Origin: CAMLJR01 sp964500675
GTDB lineage: Bacteria > Pseudomonadota > Gammaproteobacteria > Pseudomonadales > CAMLJR01
Length of the DNA stretch: 64,000 nucleotides
Assembly (NCBI GenBank): GCA_964500675.1
Contig: CAZCNY010000001.1
Span: forward strand, 124,001-188,000
Reading direction: 5' to 3'
Below are positions 45,665-54,647 of the stretch, piece by piece; the stretch's first letter is position 1; each line of letters starts with the position of its first letter. Made by a program: the position numbers and the translations under genes. Below the pieces are notes generated by a model. It was not told where the DNA came from. It searched no databases and was given only the letters and a program-made list of their open reading frames with translations.

Positions 45665-45965
45665 TCCGACTCGCTCTTATTAGGTAATATACATGGACGA
45701 AAAGATAAGAGCATTCTGGATGAAAGTGAATGCGCTGAGCGCCAACAATGTCGGGTGCTTTGGGACGATAATCGTCGTCGCCCATAAATTCAGAACACAA
45801 TACAGCAACAACGCCCTGCGCTCGTGTCAGGACGTTAAATAGCATGTCGTAAGGTGATCCGCTCAGGTCGTCGGGCATGAACTCAATCATGCCCTCCGGC
45901 TCGTGCGGCCATTTGTCTTGCGACAGGTTGGGCGTGTCTTCGGTGGTATTATCGGCGTTAGCCAT
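45615..45965 (-). CDS. Hypothetical protein, element-borne
   Basis: 116 residues, unrecognised. The start is well supported: AGGAGGA lies seven bases before the ATG. The first 60 residues are acidic (TEDTPNLSQDKWPHEPEGM), then SPYDMLFNVLTRAQGVVAVL and a C-terminal helix-rich stretch. It resembles small regulatory or accessory proteins of prophages and integrative elements only in size and location. The C-terminal 15 residues are read from sequence that overlaps the ImmA gene on the other strand. Confidence 0.6.
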   Translation of the reverse strand: MANADNTTEDTPNLSQDKWPHEPEGMIEFMPDDLSGSPYDMLFNVLTRAQGVVAVLCSEFMGDDDYRPKAPDIVGAQRIHFHPECSYLFVHVYYLIRASRIMATRLVAQALQGESP

Positions 45966-46049
45966 GATTGCATCCTCCTGTGGGGTGCAGTTGCTGGTTA
46001 GGGCGCAGTCGGTGTTAGCGCACCGGCTGCGCCCGCTCGTGTACTCCGT

Positions 46050-47246
46050 TTAATTCGTGGCTTTCAGGCTGTCGAGATAATCGGCCCACCATTGCATCAT
46101 TTGCACTCGCTCTTTCAAATATTCGGCATGGTGCGTATATGCGGCGCGTACTTTGTTGCGTTCCATATGTGCCAATTGACGCTCGATTGCATCGCGGTTA
46201 AACCCCTCTTCGTTCAAGATCGATGACGCGGTAGCACGAAAGCCATGCGGGGTGGCGCGATCTTTGTATCCCATGCGATACAACGCAAAGGTCAACGTGT
46301 TTTCAGAAATAGGTTTCGTTCGCTGACGTTCACTCGGAAAAAGTAGCTCGTACTTACCGGTAATCGGCTGCAATTCTTTGAGCACCGCAATTGCCTGCTT
46401 CGAGAGAGGCACGATGTGTTCCGTTTTCATCTTCATGCGCATGGCCGGAATGCGCCATTCCTTCGCTTTGATATTGAACTCCGACCAACGCGCGCCGCGT
46501 AATTCACCTGGCCGCACAAATGTCAGCAACAGTAAGCGCATCGCGAGAATAGTTTGCGGATAACCATCATAGGTTTGTAATCGTTTTAAAAATTCAGATA
46601 ATTCGGTGCGAGGAAGTGATGCTTGGTGTTGCGGTTTACGCGCTTTAAGAGCCCCGGATAATTCAACCGCAGGGTTTATCGTTGCCCTACCCGTTTGAAT
46701 TGCATAACGAAACACTGACGATGTTCGCTGCAATATCCGAGAAGCAACATCGAGGGCGCCACGTTTTTCTACTTTGCGAACTACATGCAACACATCAGGC
46801 GGCTGAATTGAAATGATGGGTCTACTGCCAATCTCAGGAAATACATCATCCTTCATTGACTGCAAAACACGATTGGAATGCTCAACGCTCCATTTTTCAC
46901 GCTGCTGCTCCCACCACTCATGCGCAATAATTTCAAACGCATTTTCTGCGTTAAGTTTGCGTGCGCGCTTTTCATCCTTTCGATGTTCACCGGGGTCTTT
47001 GCCCTCAGCCAGCAATATGCGAGCTGCGTTTTTCTTCTGTCTGGCATCAGTAAGCGAAACTTCGGGATATACACCTAAAGCGAGTAGCTTTTGTTTTCCA
47101 TTGAATCGATATGCAAGCCGCCAATAACGGCGGTTATCAGGTTGAACAAAAAGAAAAAGGCCGCCGCCATCAGAGAGTTTAAAAGGCTTGTCACGCACTT
47201 TGCTGCGCAATGCCTTATCGGTGAGTTTGTCGGAAATCCTAGCCAT
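46050..47246 (-). CDS. P4-type tyrosine recombinase/integrase
   Basis: 398 residues. The N-terminal DUF4102 arm-binding domain (SDGGGLFLFVQPDNRRYWRL, LGVYPEVSLTDAR) is followed by a core-binding domain and a catalytic domain with the residues Arg (RPGELRGARW), His-x-x-Arg (HGFRATASS), His (QLAHMERNKVR) and the nucleophile Tyr (AAYTHHAEY). It catalyses site-specific integration. tRNA-Leu(UAA) 3' end lies 195 bases upstream of its start, the usual position for a P4-type integrase. The start region carries GTTGGTATTT sites. Confidence 0.95.
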   Translation of the reverse strand: MARISDKLTDKALRSKVRDKPFKLSDGGGLFLFVQPDNRRYWRLAYRFNGKQKLLALGVYPEVSLTDARQKKNAARILLAEGKDPGEHRKDEKRARKLNAENAFEIIAHEWWEQQREKWSVEHSNRVLQSMKDDVFPEIGSRPIISIQPPDVLHVVRKVEKRGALDVASRILQRTSSVFRYAIQTGRATINPAVELSGALKARKPQHQASLPRTELSEFLKRLQTYDGYPQTILAMRLLLLTFVRPGELRGARWSEFNIKAKEWRIPAMRMKMKTEHIVPLSKQAIAVLKELQPITGKYELLFPSERQRTKPISENTLTFALYRMGYKDRATPHGFRATASSILNEEGFNRDAIERQLAHMERNKVRAAYTHHAEYLKERVQMMQWWADYLDSLKATN

Positions 47247-47327
47247 GTTGGTATTTCCTGAACACCAAACAAATTACTGTTGGTATTTAGAGTTGTTGGT
47301 AGGCGCGATACCAATAAAAATACCAAC
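47247..47327. repeat. Cluster of GTTGGTATTT sites beside the integrase start
   Basis: Exact copies at 47247-47256 and 47279-47288, a copy on the other strand at 47318-47327 (AAATACCAAC), plus a partial GTTGGTAGG at 47295. The first abuts the integrase ATG. They are probably arm-type binding sites and may also let the integrase repress itself. One further exact copy is at 44595. Confidence 0.7.
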
Positions 47328-47440
47328 GACAACTACACGCTGTCTATGTACGACCTTGGACTTTGTTGGAATAAATAAACTGCAAAAATAGGGATTTTCT
47401 AGGAGTTTTGGATTCCAGTGGATGTTACTGGAAGAGAATT

Positions 47441-47529
47441 TGGTGCCCGGGACCGGAATCGAACCGGTACGGCCGTTTCCAGCCGAGGGATTTTAAGTCC
47501 CTTGTGTCTACCTATTTCACCACCCGGGC
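47441..47529 (-). tRNA. tRNA-Leu (anticodon TAA)
   Basis: Read on the minus strand, 89 bases including an encoded CCA. The acceptor stem GCCCGGG pairs with CCCGGGC; the anticodon loop CTTAAAA gives TAA; there is a long variable arm as in class II tRNAs and GGTTCGATTCC in the T arm. Its 3' end is the apparent insertion point of the small element. Paired with tRNA-Cys 98 bases upstream. Confidence 0.95.
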
Positions 47530-47627
47530 GGGTGTATAGATTTTGCTGAGCGAGACCAGATGCCGATGATGTGTTCTTATTATTGTTTTTGACTCTTGTC
47601 AGCGTGGACTCTACTTAACTACGGAAA

Positions 47628-47701
47628 TGGAGGCGCGGGTCGGAATCGAACCGGCGTTCACGGATTTGCAATCCGGTGCATAACCACTCTGCTACCGCGC
47701 C
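47628..47701 (-). tRNA. tRNA-Cys (anticodon GCA)
   Basis: Minus strand, 74 bases with encoded CCA. The acceptor stem GGCGCGG/CCGCGCC closes, the anticodon loop is ATTGCAAAT (GCA) and the T arm has GGTTCGATTCC. It precedes tRNA-Leu(UAA) in the same orientation, the order found in many gammaproteobacteria, where a tRNA-Gly comes first; no tRNA-Gly is seen upstream here. Confidence 0.95.
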
Positions 47702-48097
47702 GTTAATCGTTTGAAAATTGTTCACGAAATTCGACGCCGGCAACAAAATACACATATTTACGCCAACGTCTTGTCATTGCTGAGTTTTCCCAACTACCGG
47801 GCATTCACAGCGGGCGCAATTATGTCTTTTTTGAAGTCCCCTCGCAAGCGTAACGAGTCGCGTTCATGACAGTATTTTAATTCACCCATCCCGCACCAGC
47901 GGATAGACTAGCGCATCGAATTGGAAACGCTGTAACCGAAGTATTAAAACAGTCGCCGCGCTTGCGGCTCGACCCGGATAAACCCGCGAAATTTCGCGGC
48001 AGCAATATTCTCGCAATTGGGCTCCTGCCCGTCCGCTGGAACTGAAGTCAACTACAGGTCGGCAATCGATACCGACTATTCACGAGGGGTAGCAGAA
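47702..48097. other. Intergenic region between tRNA-Cys and the catabolic cluster
   Basis: 396 bases. The first half is the leader of the tRNA pair on the minus strand. The second half is the leader of the first SDR gene; an open frame starting at 48017 joins it, but the credible start is 48098. I see no terminator, repeat or RNA gene here. Confidence 0.6.
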
Positions 48098-48901
48098 GTG
48101 ATTGGAAACGATCCGTTAGATCTGGGCGGACAAATCGCCTTTGTCACCGGTGCTGGTCAAGGCGCCGGTCGAGCCATCGCCATCGCGCTCGCTCGTCACA
48201 ATGCCGGCGGGGTCGCCGTGAACGATTTTGTGGCCGAGCGCGCGGACGCAGTCGCCGCAGAAATCAATGCGCTCGGTGTGCCTGCCATCGGCGTGCAAGC
48301 GGACGTCGGCGATTACGCGTCCGTGAAAGCGGCAATGACCAAAGCCGAAGCTGCGCTCGGCGCTGTCACCATCCTCGTCAACAATGCGGGCAACGCCGGT
48401 CCGAATGTCCAGATGCGTCCTTCCCCGCTGTTTTGGGAGGCCGACCCGCAGGAGTGGGATCGCTACTTCCGCACCAACCTGCAAGGCGTCATGAACTGCT
48501 GTCACATCGCGCTGCCGAGCATGGTCAAAGCGGGCAAAGGTCGTATCGTCACCATCGTCTCGGACTCCGGCCGTGTCGGTGAGGCGCGACTGGCCGCGTA
48601 TTCGGCCGCGAAGGCCGGCGCGAATGGCTTCGTGCGCTCGATCGCCAAGGAAGCCGGCCGCTTTGGTATCACCTCGAATGCGATTTCGTTATCGACACTG
48701 GAGCCGCCGCTCGAAGGCGAAGCGAAAGAACAATTTCTCGCCAGCGAGCAGGCCAAGGCGCATGTCGGGCGGTATGTGATTCGGCGCTTCGGCAAACCCG
48801 ACGATGTCGCCAATATGACGCTGTTCCTGTGTTCAGATGCGGCATCTTGGATCACGGGACAAACTTATCCCGTCAACGGCGGTTACACATTTGCACAGTA
48901 A
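48098..48901 (+). CDS. SDR-family oxidoreductase
   Basis: 267-residue short-chain dehydrogenase/reductase. The cofactor motif is TGAGQGAGRAIA, then NNAGNAG, the catalytic Ser in TIVSDSG and Tyr/Lys in YSAAKAG. The NAD(P) preference is not clear. The GTG at 48098 was chosen because GAGGGG lies eight bases upstream and the cofactor loop then falls at the usual distance from the N-terminus; the frame opens upstream at 48017. First gene of a run of co-directional catabolic genes. Confidence 0.9.
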   Translation: MIGNDPLDLGGQIAFVTGAGQGAGRAIAIALARHNAGGVAVNDFVAERADAVAAEINALGVPAIGVQADVGDYASVKAAMTKAEAALGAVTILVNNAGNAGPNVQMRPSPLFWEADPQEWDRYFRTNLQGVMNCCHIALPSMVKAGKGRIVTIVSDSGRVGEARLAAYSAAKAGANGFVRSIAKEAGRFGITSNAISLSTLEPPLEGEAKEQFLASEQAKAHVGRYVIRRFGKPDDVANMTLFLCSDAASWITGQTYPVNGGYTFAQ

Positions 48902-48949
48902 TTAAGCGTCGATGCATTGTTGACTGAATAATTTTTTGGAGATTTTGCT

Positions 48950-49711
48950 GTGCAATCACCTAGCGATATGACCGGCAAGGCTGCGCTCGTCACCGGCGCC
49001 GCAGCCGGGCTCGGCAAGGCAACCGCGCTGAAACTTGCGCGTGCTGGCGCCAATGTTTGTGTCGTCGATATCAATGCCGACGCACTCGAAGCAACCGCCG
49101 ACGAAGTGCGCGCGCTCGGCGTGAAAGCCATTACGCAAGCGATCGATTTGGCCGCCATCGATAATTGTCGCAATGCGGTTGCGGCCGCGGTGCAAGCATT
49201 CAATCGTCTCGATGCACTCTGCAACGTCGCCGCGGTGTTTATTCCATGTCATACCGATCAAATGAGCACTGTCGATTGGGACAAGACCATCGCCGTCAAT
49301 CTGAGCGCGCCGTTTCATTTAATTCAGGCCGCAATTCCGCATCTGCTCGAAACCAAAGGTGCCGTCGTGAATGTCACTTCGTGCGCGGCGCACGTCGGCC
49401 AGGCTTACACGGCAGCCTATTGCGCAACCAAAGCTGGTCTGACGCATATGACCAAATCGCTCGCGATGGAATACATGTACAAATCGATTCGCTTCAACGC
49501 GGTCGCTCCCGGCGGCATGATGACGGCGTTAGCAATGGGCATGCTCAAATTGCAAAATCCCGATCCATCGCTGCTCGGTCGCTATGCACCGCTGCGCGGT
49601 TTAGTGGAAGTTGACGATGTCGCCGCGATGGTCGCCTTTCTCGCGTCCGATGCCGCGCGCGGCTATCACGGCGCGGTGATCAATATCGACAACGGCATCA
49701 CGGCCGGTTAA
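48950..49711 (+). CDS. SDR-family oxidoreductase
   Basis: 253-residue short-chain dehydrogenase. Glycine motif TGAAAGLGKATA, acidic VDIN after beta-2 (suggesting NAD), NVAAV instead of the usual NNAG, and the catalytic Tyr/Lys in YCATKAG with the Ser in VTSCAAH. The start is GTG after GGAG. It lies 48 bases downstream of the other SDR and likely shares a transcript. Resembles dehydrogenases acting on hydroxysteroids or cyclic alcohols; substrate inferred only from context. Confidence 0.9.
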   Translation: MQSPSDMTGKAALVTGAAAGLGKATALKLARAGANVCVVDINADALEATADEVRALGVKAITQAIDLAAIDNCRNAVAAAVQAFNRLDALCNVAAVFIPCHTDQMSTVDWDKTIAVNLSAPFHLIQAAIPHLLETKGAVVNVTSCAAHVGQAYTAAYCATKAGLTHMTKSLAMEYMYKSIRFNAVAPGGMMTALAMGMLKLQNPDPSLLGRYAPLRGLVEVDDVAAMVAFLASDAARGYHGAVINIDNGITAG

Positions 49712-49741
49712 ACACAAAAACTCCATTGCAGGAAAAAACTC

Positions 49742-50269
49742 ATGGGCATCGATCAAACAATTCTCGACACGCTAATCGCCAAAGAGGAAATTCGCGAGCT
49801 GGCGCTGCTCTACTCGCGCGGCGTCGATCGCAAAGATGGTCCACTGTTGCGCACGCTCTATACGAAAGACGCTACCGACACGCACGGCAACACCTACGAT
49901 GGCGATGCGAAAGGTTACGTGGACTTTCTCGAACGCTCGTTTCCGTATATGCCCTACAGCGGCCATCACGTTTGCAACCATTTAATTTCGGTGAATGGCA
50001 ACACAGGCAACGGCGAAGTTTACGCGATCGCTTTTCACATCATTCCCGACGGCCAAGGCGGTTGGCTGGAGGATCTGATGACCGTGCGCTATATCGATAA
50101 CTATCGCAAAGAGGAAGACGGCCGCTGGCGTTTCTCCAAGCGTGTCGTCACCTACGACATGAACAACCGCCGGCCAATCGCAGCGCCGGAGACCGGTAAA
50201 GTTCCGGGCGCTGATCCCAGTTACAGCGAATTGAAAAGCCGTTTGTTTGCGCGCGGTGAGCGCGCGTAA
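49742..50269 (+). CDS. SnoaL/NTF2-like protein
   Basis: 175-residue small alpha+beta-cone protein. EEIRELALLYSRGVDRKDGPLL is the family's N-terminal helix pair and the H in SGHHVCNHLI sits in the usual pocket position. The family includes bile-acid dehydratases, ketosteroid isomerase-like enzymes and many hydrolases, so dehydration or isomerisation of a cyclic substrate is plausible. 30 bases after the SDR gene. No catalytic residue can be fixed from sequence alone. Confidence 0.85.
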   Translation: MGIDQTILDTLIAKEEIRELALLYSRGVDRKDGPLLRTLYTKDATDTHGNTYDGDAKGYVDFLERSFPYMPYSGHHVCNHLISVNGNTGNGEVYAIAFHIIPDGQGGWLEDLMTVRYIDNYRKEEDGRWRFSKRVVTYDMNNRRPIAAPETGKVPGADPSYSELKSRLFARGERA

Positions 50270-50293
50270 TTTACTATCTGATATTTGTTCGCG

Positions 50294-51298
50294 ATGAATG
50301 AAGTCAGCGCGTTAGCCATCGAACAACTCTGCGAACTCGCGCGCGCGCCACACGCGCGCGAAAATTTTTCGCCATTCGGCGAGCAGCATTATTTAGTTGT
50401 CGATTTACGCGCCCATGCAGAAACGCTACCACCGTTCGATGAGCAAAGCATTCGCGCTTTTCTGCAACAACTGCCCTGCCCCAGCATCGCTATTACAACC
50501 GCACATCCACTCAACGATGCGTTCGATATCATCGTCGCCTCGCTCGAAGAGACTAAAGTAATTTGCAGCAATATTGAACGCACACCGATCGCTGCAATGA
50601 CATTGGTGCAGGTTCTGCGCTGCACAACAACGCTGCCCGCGGCGCACGGTTTGCTCGTTGAATCGCTGGCGTATGCCACTTTGCAAGCCGGTCCCGAATT
50701 TCAAATCTGGAGCCGCGCCAACCCGCCCGCCGCTGTTGCCGCGAGCACCGAAGAACCGCCGCTGTTCATCGAGCGCGCAGGCGATACGCTGCTCGTGCAA
50801 TTGAATCGCCCAAACCGTCGCAATGCGATTTCGGTGGAAATGCGCGACGCACTGGCCGAGTTATTTCAATTCGTCAGCATCGACACCTCGATACAAAACG
50901 TTACCATCAGCGGCAACGGCGCCTGCTTCAGTATCGGCGGCGATGTCGATGAATTCGGGACCGCACCCGATCCCGCCAACGCGCACGCCATTCGCTCCGT
51001 GCGCCTGCCCGCGCGCTATTTAATCAACTGCGCAGATCGCATTACTTTTCACGTGCATAGCGCATGCATCGGTGCCGGTGCGGAAATCCCCGCGTTCGGA
51101 CAGCGCGTCACGGCCGCGCGCAATGCCTTTTTTCAATTACCCGAAATTAATTTCGGCTTGATACCTGGCGCCGGCGGTTGTGTCAGCATTCCAAAACGAA
51201 TCGGGCGACAGCGCGCGGCATACATGGCATTGAGTGGAAAAAAAGTTAATGCCAAAACCGCGCTTGAGTGGGGATTGATCGACGCAATTGTCGATTAA
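50294..51298 (+). CDS. Enoyl-CoA hydratase/isomerase family protein
   Basis: 334 residues. The C-terminal crotonase domain (about 150-334) carries both oxyanion-hole stretches (FSIGGDVDEF and CIGAGAEIPAF) and the catalytic Glu in LPEINFGLIPGAGG. The N-terminal 150 residues are a degenerate second crotonase-like region (LAYATLQAGPEFQIW). It would hydrate or isomerise an acyl-CoA during ring or side-chain degradation. The start ATG at 50294 is the first in frame after a TTG at 50285. Converges with the amidohydrolase gene, overlapping it by four bases. Confidence 0.88.
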   Translation: MNEVSALAIEQLCELARAPHARENFSPFGEQHYLVVDLRAHAETLPPFDEQSIRAFLQQLPCPSIAITTAHPLNDAFDIIVASLEETKVICSNIERTPIAAMTLVQVLRCTTTLPAAHGLLVESLAYATLQAGPEFQIWSRANPPAAVAASTEEPPLFIERAGDTLLVQLNRPNRRNAISVEMRDALAELFQFVSIDTSIQNVTISGNGACFSIGGDVDEFGTAPDPANAHAIRSVRLPARYLINCADRITFHVHSACIGAGAEIPAFGQRVTAARNAFFQLPEINFGLIPGAGGCVSIPKRIGRQRAAYMALSGKKVNAKTALEWGLIDAIVD

Positions 51299-52686
51299 CT
51301 TTGCCAAACCAATTTTCCGTTGATCAATGTCGCAACGACACTGACCTTCGACAAATCTTCACGCGCGCTTTTCCACGAACGATCAAATATGCACAGCGTC
51401 GCCGACATACCGATATCGATGCGATTGACCCCGTTACCGGGTCGCAATGGATCACCGAGAAATAACTCAAGCGCTTGCTCGGGTGCGAGCATTTCGTTTA
51501 CGCCAATCACAAACCCATTCGCCGTGCGTCGCGTTACCGCCGCTTGCATCGCCGCCCACGGATTTAACGCACCGTATGGTGCGTCGGTGCCCGCTGCTAG
51601 CGCAATATTTGCCTCACGAAAACCGCGCAGCCGATACAGCCATGACTGATCTTGCGGCTCGACGTCTCGCAGATATGCATCGCCGCGTTCGCCAATAAAA
51701 TTCGGCTGCGTCACGACGATTAATTTTAAACGCGCGATCTGTTCGAGCAATTCGGGCGGCGCAACAGCGGCGTGCTCGATGCGATCACCGGCCATCGTCC
51801 CTGCGCTCGCAAAGATGTTAAGCGTAAAGACCAGATCGACCAACGTAACGCAATGCACGGCGACGGGACGCGCGGCCGCATGACTCGAAGCAATGGCCGC
51901 GCACATCACATCGACATCGGGCAATGCGTTTTCGTGCAAATGAATTTTCAACGCACCGCGCTGCAAATTAAACGTATCCGCACACACAGATAGCGACTTA
52001 TCGCCCATCATTACGACGCGCTGCAACAACTCTCCGTTCGCCTGCCACCGCGCGAACTGAGCAAATGACTCAGCCGAATTACTCATCGAGGTATCGGTAA
52101 AACCGGTGACGCCATGACTCGCCAAGCGCATGCTGGCGCTGCGAATATCAGGCAACTGCGGTCCAACCCTTTCTCGCAGCCACAGATCGGCATCGTACAA
52201 GCGGCCGGTGAATTCTTCATTTTGTTTTTCGAGCGGCGAATCATTCAGACTGCCGAGCTGTGACAGCGCACAGGAATTTAAAACCCACAAACGCCCGCTG
52301 CGATGCTGAATGCGCACAGGTCTATCCGGCACCACGCGATCGAGCCAGAGACGATCGATTTCGCCGGCGATGGATTCATGATAGCCGACGCCGCGCAGCC
52401 ATTTGCCAGCGGGTAAATTTTGGGCAGCTTGCCGCAACCCCGCTTGTAACCTATTTTCATCGGCAACATCCGGAGGCCCGCAAAATACCGACTCATGCGC
52501 CGCTGCGCTCGCGAGAAAATGTACGTGATGATCGTGCAGTCCGGGAATAACCGCATGACCTCGCGCATCGATTGATTGCTCGCCCGCAAGCGGCGTCAGC
52601 GCATGCGCAATGTCGACGACGACGCCGTCCGCGATGCGAATATCGACGCTATCGGAAAAATTGATTTCAGCGCGCCGGATCAGCAT
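51295..52686 (-). CDS. Amidohydrolase family protein (YtcJ-like)
   Basis: 463 residues with the metal ligands HDHHVHFLAS at the N-terminus, HCVTL in the middle, EHAAVAPPELL, and the Asp in AAGTDAPYGAL. The domain order and the IPGLHDHHVHF start are those of predicted metal-dependent hydrolases of the YtcJ type. The substrate is unknown; many act on cyclic amides or imides. It overlaps the CoA-transferase start-to-end by seven bases, so it is probably translated from the same message. Confidence 0.88.
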   Translation of the reverse strand: MLIRRAEINFSDSVDIRIADGVVVDIAHALTPLAGEQSIDARGHAVIPGLHDHHVHFLASAAAHESVFCGPPDVADENRLQAGLRQAAQNLPAGKWLRGVGYHESIAGEIDRLWLDRVVPDRPVRIQHRSGRLWVLNSCALSQLGSLNDSPLEKQNEEFTGRLYDADLWLRERVGPQLPDIRSASMRLASHGVTGFTDTSMSNSAESFAQFARWQANGELLQRVVMMGDKSLSVCADTFNLQRGALKIHLHENALPDVDVMCAAIASSHAAARPVAVHCVTLVDLVFTLNIFASAGTMAGDRIEHAAVAPPELLEQIARLKLIVVTQPNFIGERGDAYLRDVEPQDQSWLYRLRGFREANIALAAGTDAPYGALNPWAAMQAAVTRRTANGFVIGVNEMLAPEQALELFLGDPLRPGNGVNRIDIGMSATLCIFDRSWKSAREDLSKVSVVATLINGKLVWQS

Positions 52687-54065
52687 GAAATATCGAACTC
52701 CGCGAGCACCTTTTGCGTATCGGCACCCAACGCATGCGCCTTTGCGATGACGCTACGCGCGCGCGCTGAAGCGACATACTCGCCGCTTTTCTCTAACACA
52801 TCGACCCAGTCGCGATAGCGTTCGCGCACAGAGCGCACATCGAATTCGTTGTCATCGCGCATGCAATGCGCTACCACGTCGCGCAGCGATAAAGCAATCA
52901 ATTTTCCGCCGCCCTGTAAATAACCGGCCCATGCCGCCAACGCCGCATGCATTCCGGTGAGCGGGTCGGCGATGGCATCACCGCAAAACATCACTTCGCC
53001 GGTCGCATCGAACAACCATTGCGAAAGACCTGCGGCGACACCCGCATCGTCACCAAAGGCAATCCAATTCGCCTGCGGCTCTTCGCGTCCGTAACCGGTG
53101 ATACTGATCCAGGTCAGCGTGGGATTTTGCGCGATGATATCTTCGGCAATGATTTGCATGTGGCGCAATGCGCGTGGGCGCGATGCTTCGACGACAATAT
53201 CGGCGCGCAACAATAATTGCCGCAATTGCTCGCGGCCTGCGTCCGTATCCAAATTCAACGCGACACAATCTTTATTCGCGTTGAGCAGATCGAAAAAATT
53301 TTCGGCGCCAAAACGCGCACCATCGGGACGTTGTGTGCTCTCGACTTTGATAACGCGCGCGCCGAGCATTTGCAATAAATGACCGCACAGTGGACCCGCC
53401 CACAGCGAGGAGAGATCAATAACGAGCGGCGTTGAATTGTGAACTCGGGCTGTATTCGTAGCGGCTGCGTGTTTGGGTGCGATCAGTTTTTGCCGGAGCC
53501 ACGGTTGCACTGGCGACGCCATTGGAGTCATCGCACACACGGCGAGACCCAACAAACGGCCGCGCGTTACCGCTGCATCCACTGCAACATGTCGCAGCGC
53601 CGCAGCGAGCGATTGCCAATCGAATGCGATGTGAGTTTCCAGCCAAGCTGAAACCAATTCCCAATCGGCAGCACGTGCAAAATTAATCGCGAGCCAGCCA
53701 TTGGCTGCGGGAAACAATCGGCAACTGCCACCGGTAGAAACGGCGCCAGCTCGTGTATAACCAAAACACGCGGCGCGCTCACCGAGCAACGCGGCGCCAT
53801 CCACTGCATGCAATACCGGCCTATCGCTGAGCGCGCGCAACGCGGCCATGACACCGTCAGCGCAAGCCGCCAATGGCGCTGGGCATAACTGCGCTGGACC
53901 ATCCGCTCGCCCCGTTAATGCAGTAAGCCCGCATTGTGCGGCACGCAGTGCGGGGTGCATCGACACGCATTGCGCGTGCGCGGACATATTCGCATCGCGC
54001 AGCAACGCGTTAGCGTAATTCTCGGCAAAAAACCGTTCGGCGGTGCAATCGATATCAACAGCCAT
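52680..54065 (-). CDS. CoA-transferase family III (CaiB/BaiF) protein
   Basis: 461 residues. The C-terminal 260 residues contain the family's N-terminal motif block (DLSSLWAGPLCGHLLQMLGA, KVESTQRPDGARF) and NPTLTWISITGYG; the first 200 residues look like a second partial copy of the fold (AVSTGGSCRLFPAANGWLAI). It would transfer CoA between acids, activating the substrate for beta-oxidation. ATG 54065 was chosen; an in-frame TTG four codons upstream sits inside a terminator. The gene overlaps the downstream amidohydrolase by seven bases. Confidence 0.85.
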   Translation of the reverse strand: MAVDIDCTAERFFAENYANALLRDANMSAHAQCVSMHPALRAAQCGLTALTGRADGPAQLCPAPLAACADGVMAALRALSDRPVLHAVDGAALLGERAACFGYTRAGAVSTGGSCRLFPAANGWLAINFARAADWELVSAWLETHIAFDWQSLAAALRHVAVDAAVTRGRLLGLAVCAMTPMASPVQPWLRQKLIAPKHAAATNTARVHNSTPLVIDLSSLWAGPLCGHLLQMLGARVIKVESTQRPDGARFGAENFFDLLNANKDCVALNLDTDAGREQLRQLLLRADIVVEASRPRALRHMQIIAEDIIAQNPTLTWISITGYGREEPQANWIAFGDDAGVAAGLSQWLFDATGEVMFCGDAIADPLTGMHAALAAWAGYLQGGGKLIALSLRDVVAHCMRDDNEFDVRSVRERYRDWVDVLEKSGEYVASARARSVIAKAHALGADTQKVLAEFDISC

Positions 54066-54073
54066 AAAACTCA

Positions 54074-54103
54074 ACAAAAAAAATGGGGCTCATAAGCCCC
54101 ATT
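54074..54103 (-). terminator. Rho-independent terminator of the SCP2 gene
   Basis: Nine-pair stem AATGGGGCT / AGCCCCATT (54082-54090 and 54095-54103) with a CATA loop, followed on the minus strand by an eight-base U-tract (plus-strand A-run at 54076-54083). It ends 9 bases before the CoA-transferase start codon. Confidence 0.9.
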
Positions 54104-54121
54104 CTTCCATGCTTTTCAGAA

Positions 54122-54418
54122 TCAGAAAATTTTCTGAAGCGCCATGGCCGCCATCATATCGCCTTGTAACTTGACTTTACCGGACATGAACGCCATTTGC
54201 GGATTCATCTGTTTGTTCATCAGTTTGTCGAATACCTCGAGCGAGGCGCTAATCGTCGCGTCCGCAGGGTCATCCGATAGCGAAACGGTCGGCGGAGTAG
54301 CTGTGCCGTCGAGATAAACATTGGTCCCATCGAGCACGAATTTAATTTTCTTGCCAAACGGTTTCACAGCCGAAAGCTTTTGGGTCAAATTGGCCACAAT
54401 TTCATCAATCGTCGACAT
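54122..54418 (-). CDS. SCP2 sterol-binding domain protein
   Basis: 98-residue single-domain protein of the SCP2/sterol carrier fold: IDEIVANLTQKLS, IKFVLDGTNVYLDG, DDPADATISASLEVFDKLMN and MAFMSGKVKLQGDMMAAM are typical. It would bind a hydrophobic CoA ester or sterol. GGAGA lies six bases before the ATG at 54418; the ATG at 54424 has no room for an SD. It precedes the CoA-transferase, separated by a terminator. Confidence 0.93.
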   Translation of the reverse strand: MSTIDEIVANLTQKLSAVKPFGKKIKFVLDGTNVYLDGTATPPTVSLSDDPADATISASLEVFDKLMNKQMNPQMAFMSGKVKLQGDMMAAMALQKIF

Positions 54419-54647
54419 TATCATTCTCCAATCACGTTATGAATATATGGTGCAATATTATCAGTAATTTAATGTCGCGACGATGCCAGTAATTTCAATA
54501 AGCGTCAAGCGTGAGTTCGCGGCATTGATCGGTTCGCAAATAAATCGCTTGTCATCGCAGCCCTAAAAATTATTGAAATCTCTGCAACCGAACCACATCG
54601 CGCGGCGATTGCGCGGGGCCTGGAACAAAAACAATTAATTCTCGCGG

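Larger units (their letters stand above)
44518..47450. mobile_element. Small integrative element at tRNA-Leu(UAA)
   Basis: About 2.9 kb bounded on the right by the 3' end of tRNA-Leu and on the left by a degenerate copy of that sequence. Contents are a P4-type integrase facing away from the tRNA, a 116-residue unknown and an ImmA/IrrE peptidase. Copies of GTTGGTATTT lie near both ends, as arm-type integrase sites do. No conjugation, replication or capsid genes are present, so it would be a satellite-like or decayed element. The left boundary is approximate. Confidence 0.65.

Noticed and set aside
45673..45712. GCTCTTAT...ATAAGAGC inverted repeat after the ImmA gene
   Set aside because: Long loop and no T-run; lies within a neighbouring coding region.
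48017..48097. Longer start for the first SDR
   Set aside because: Adds 27 residues before the cofactor loop that are not typical; GTG 48098 has GAGGGG upstream.
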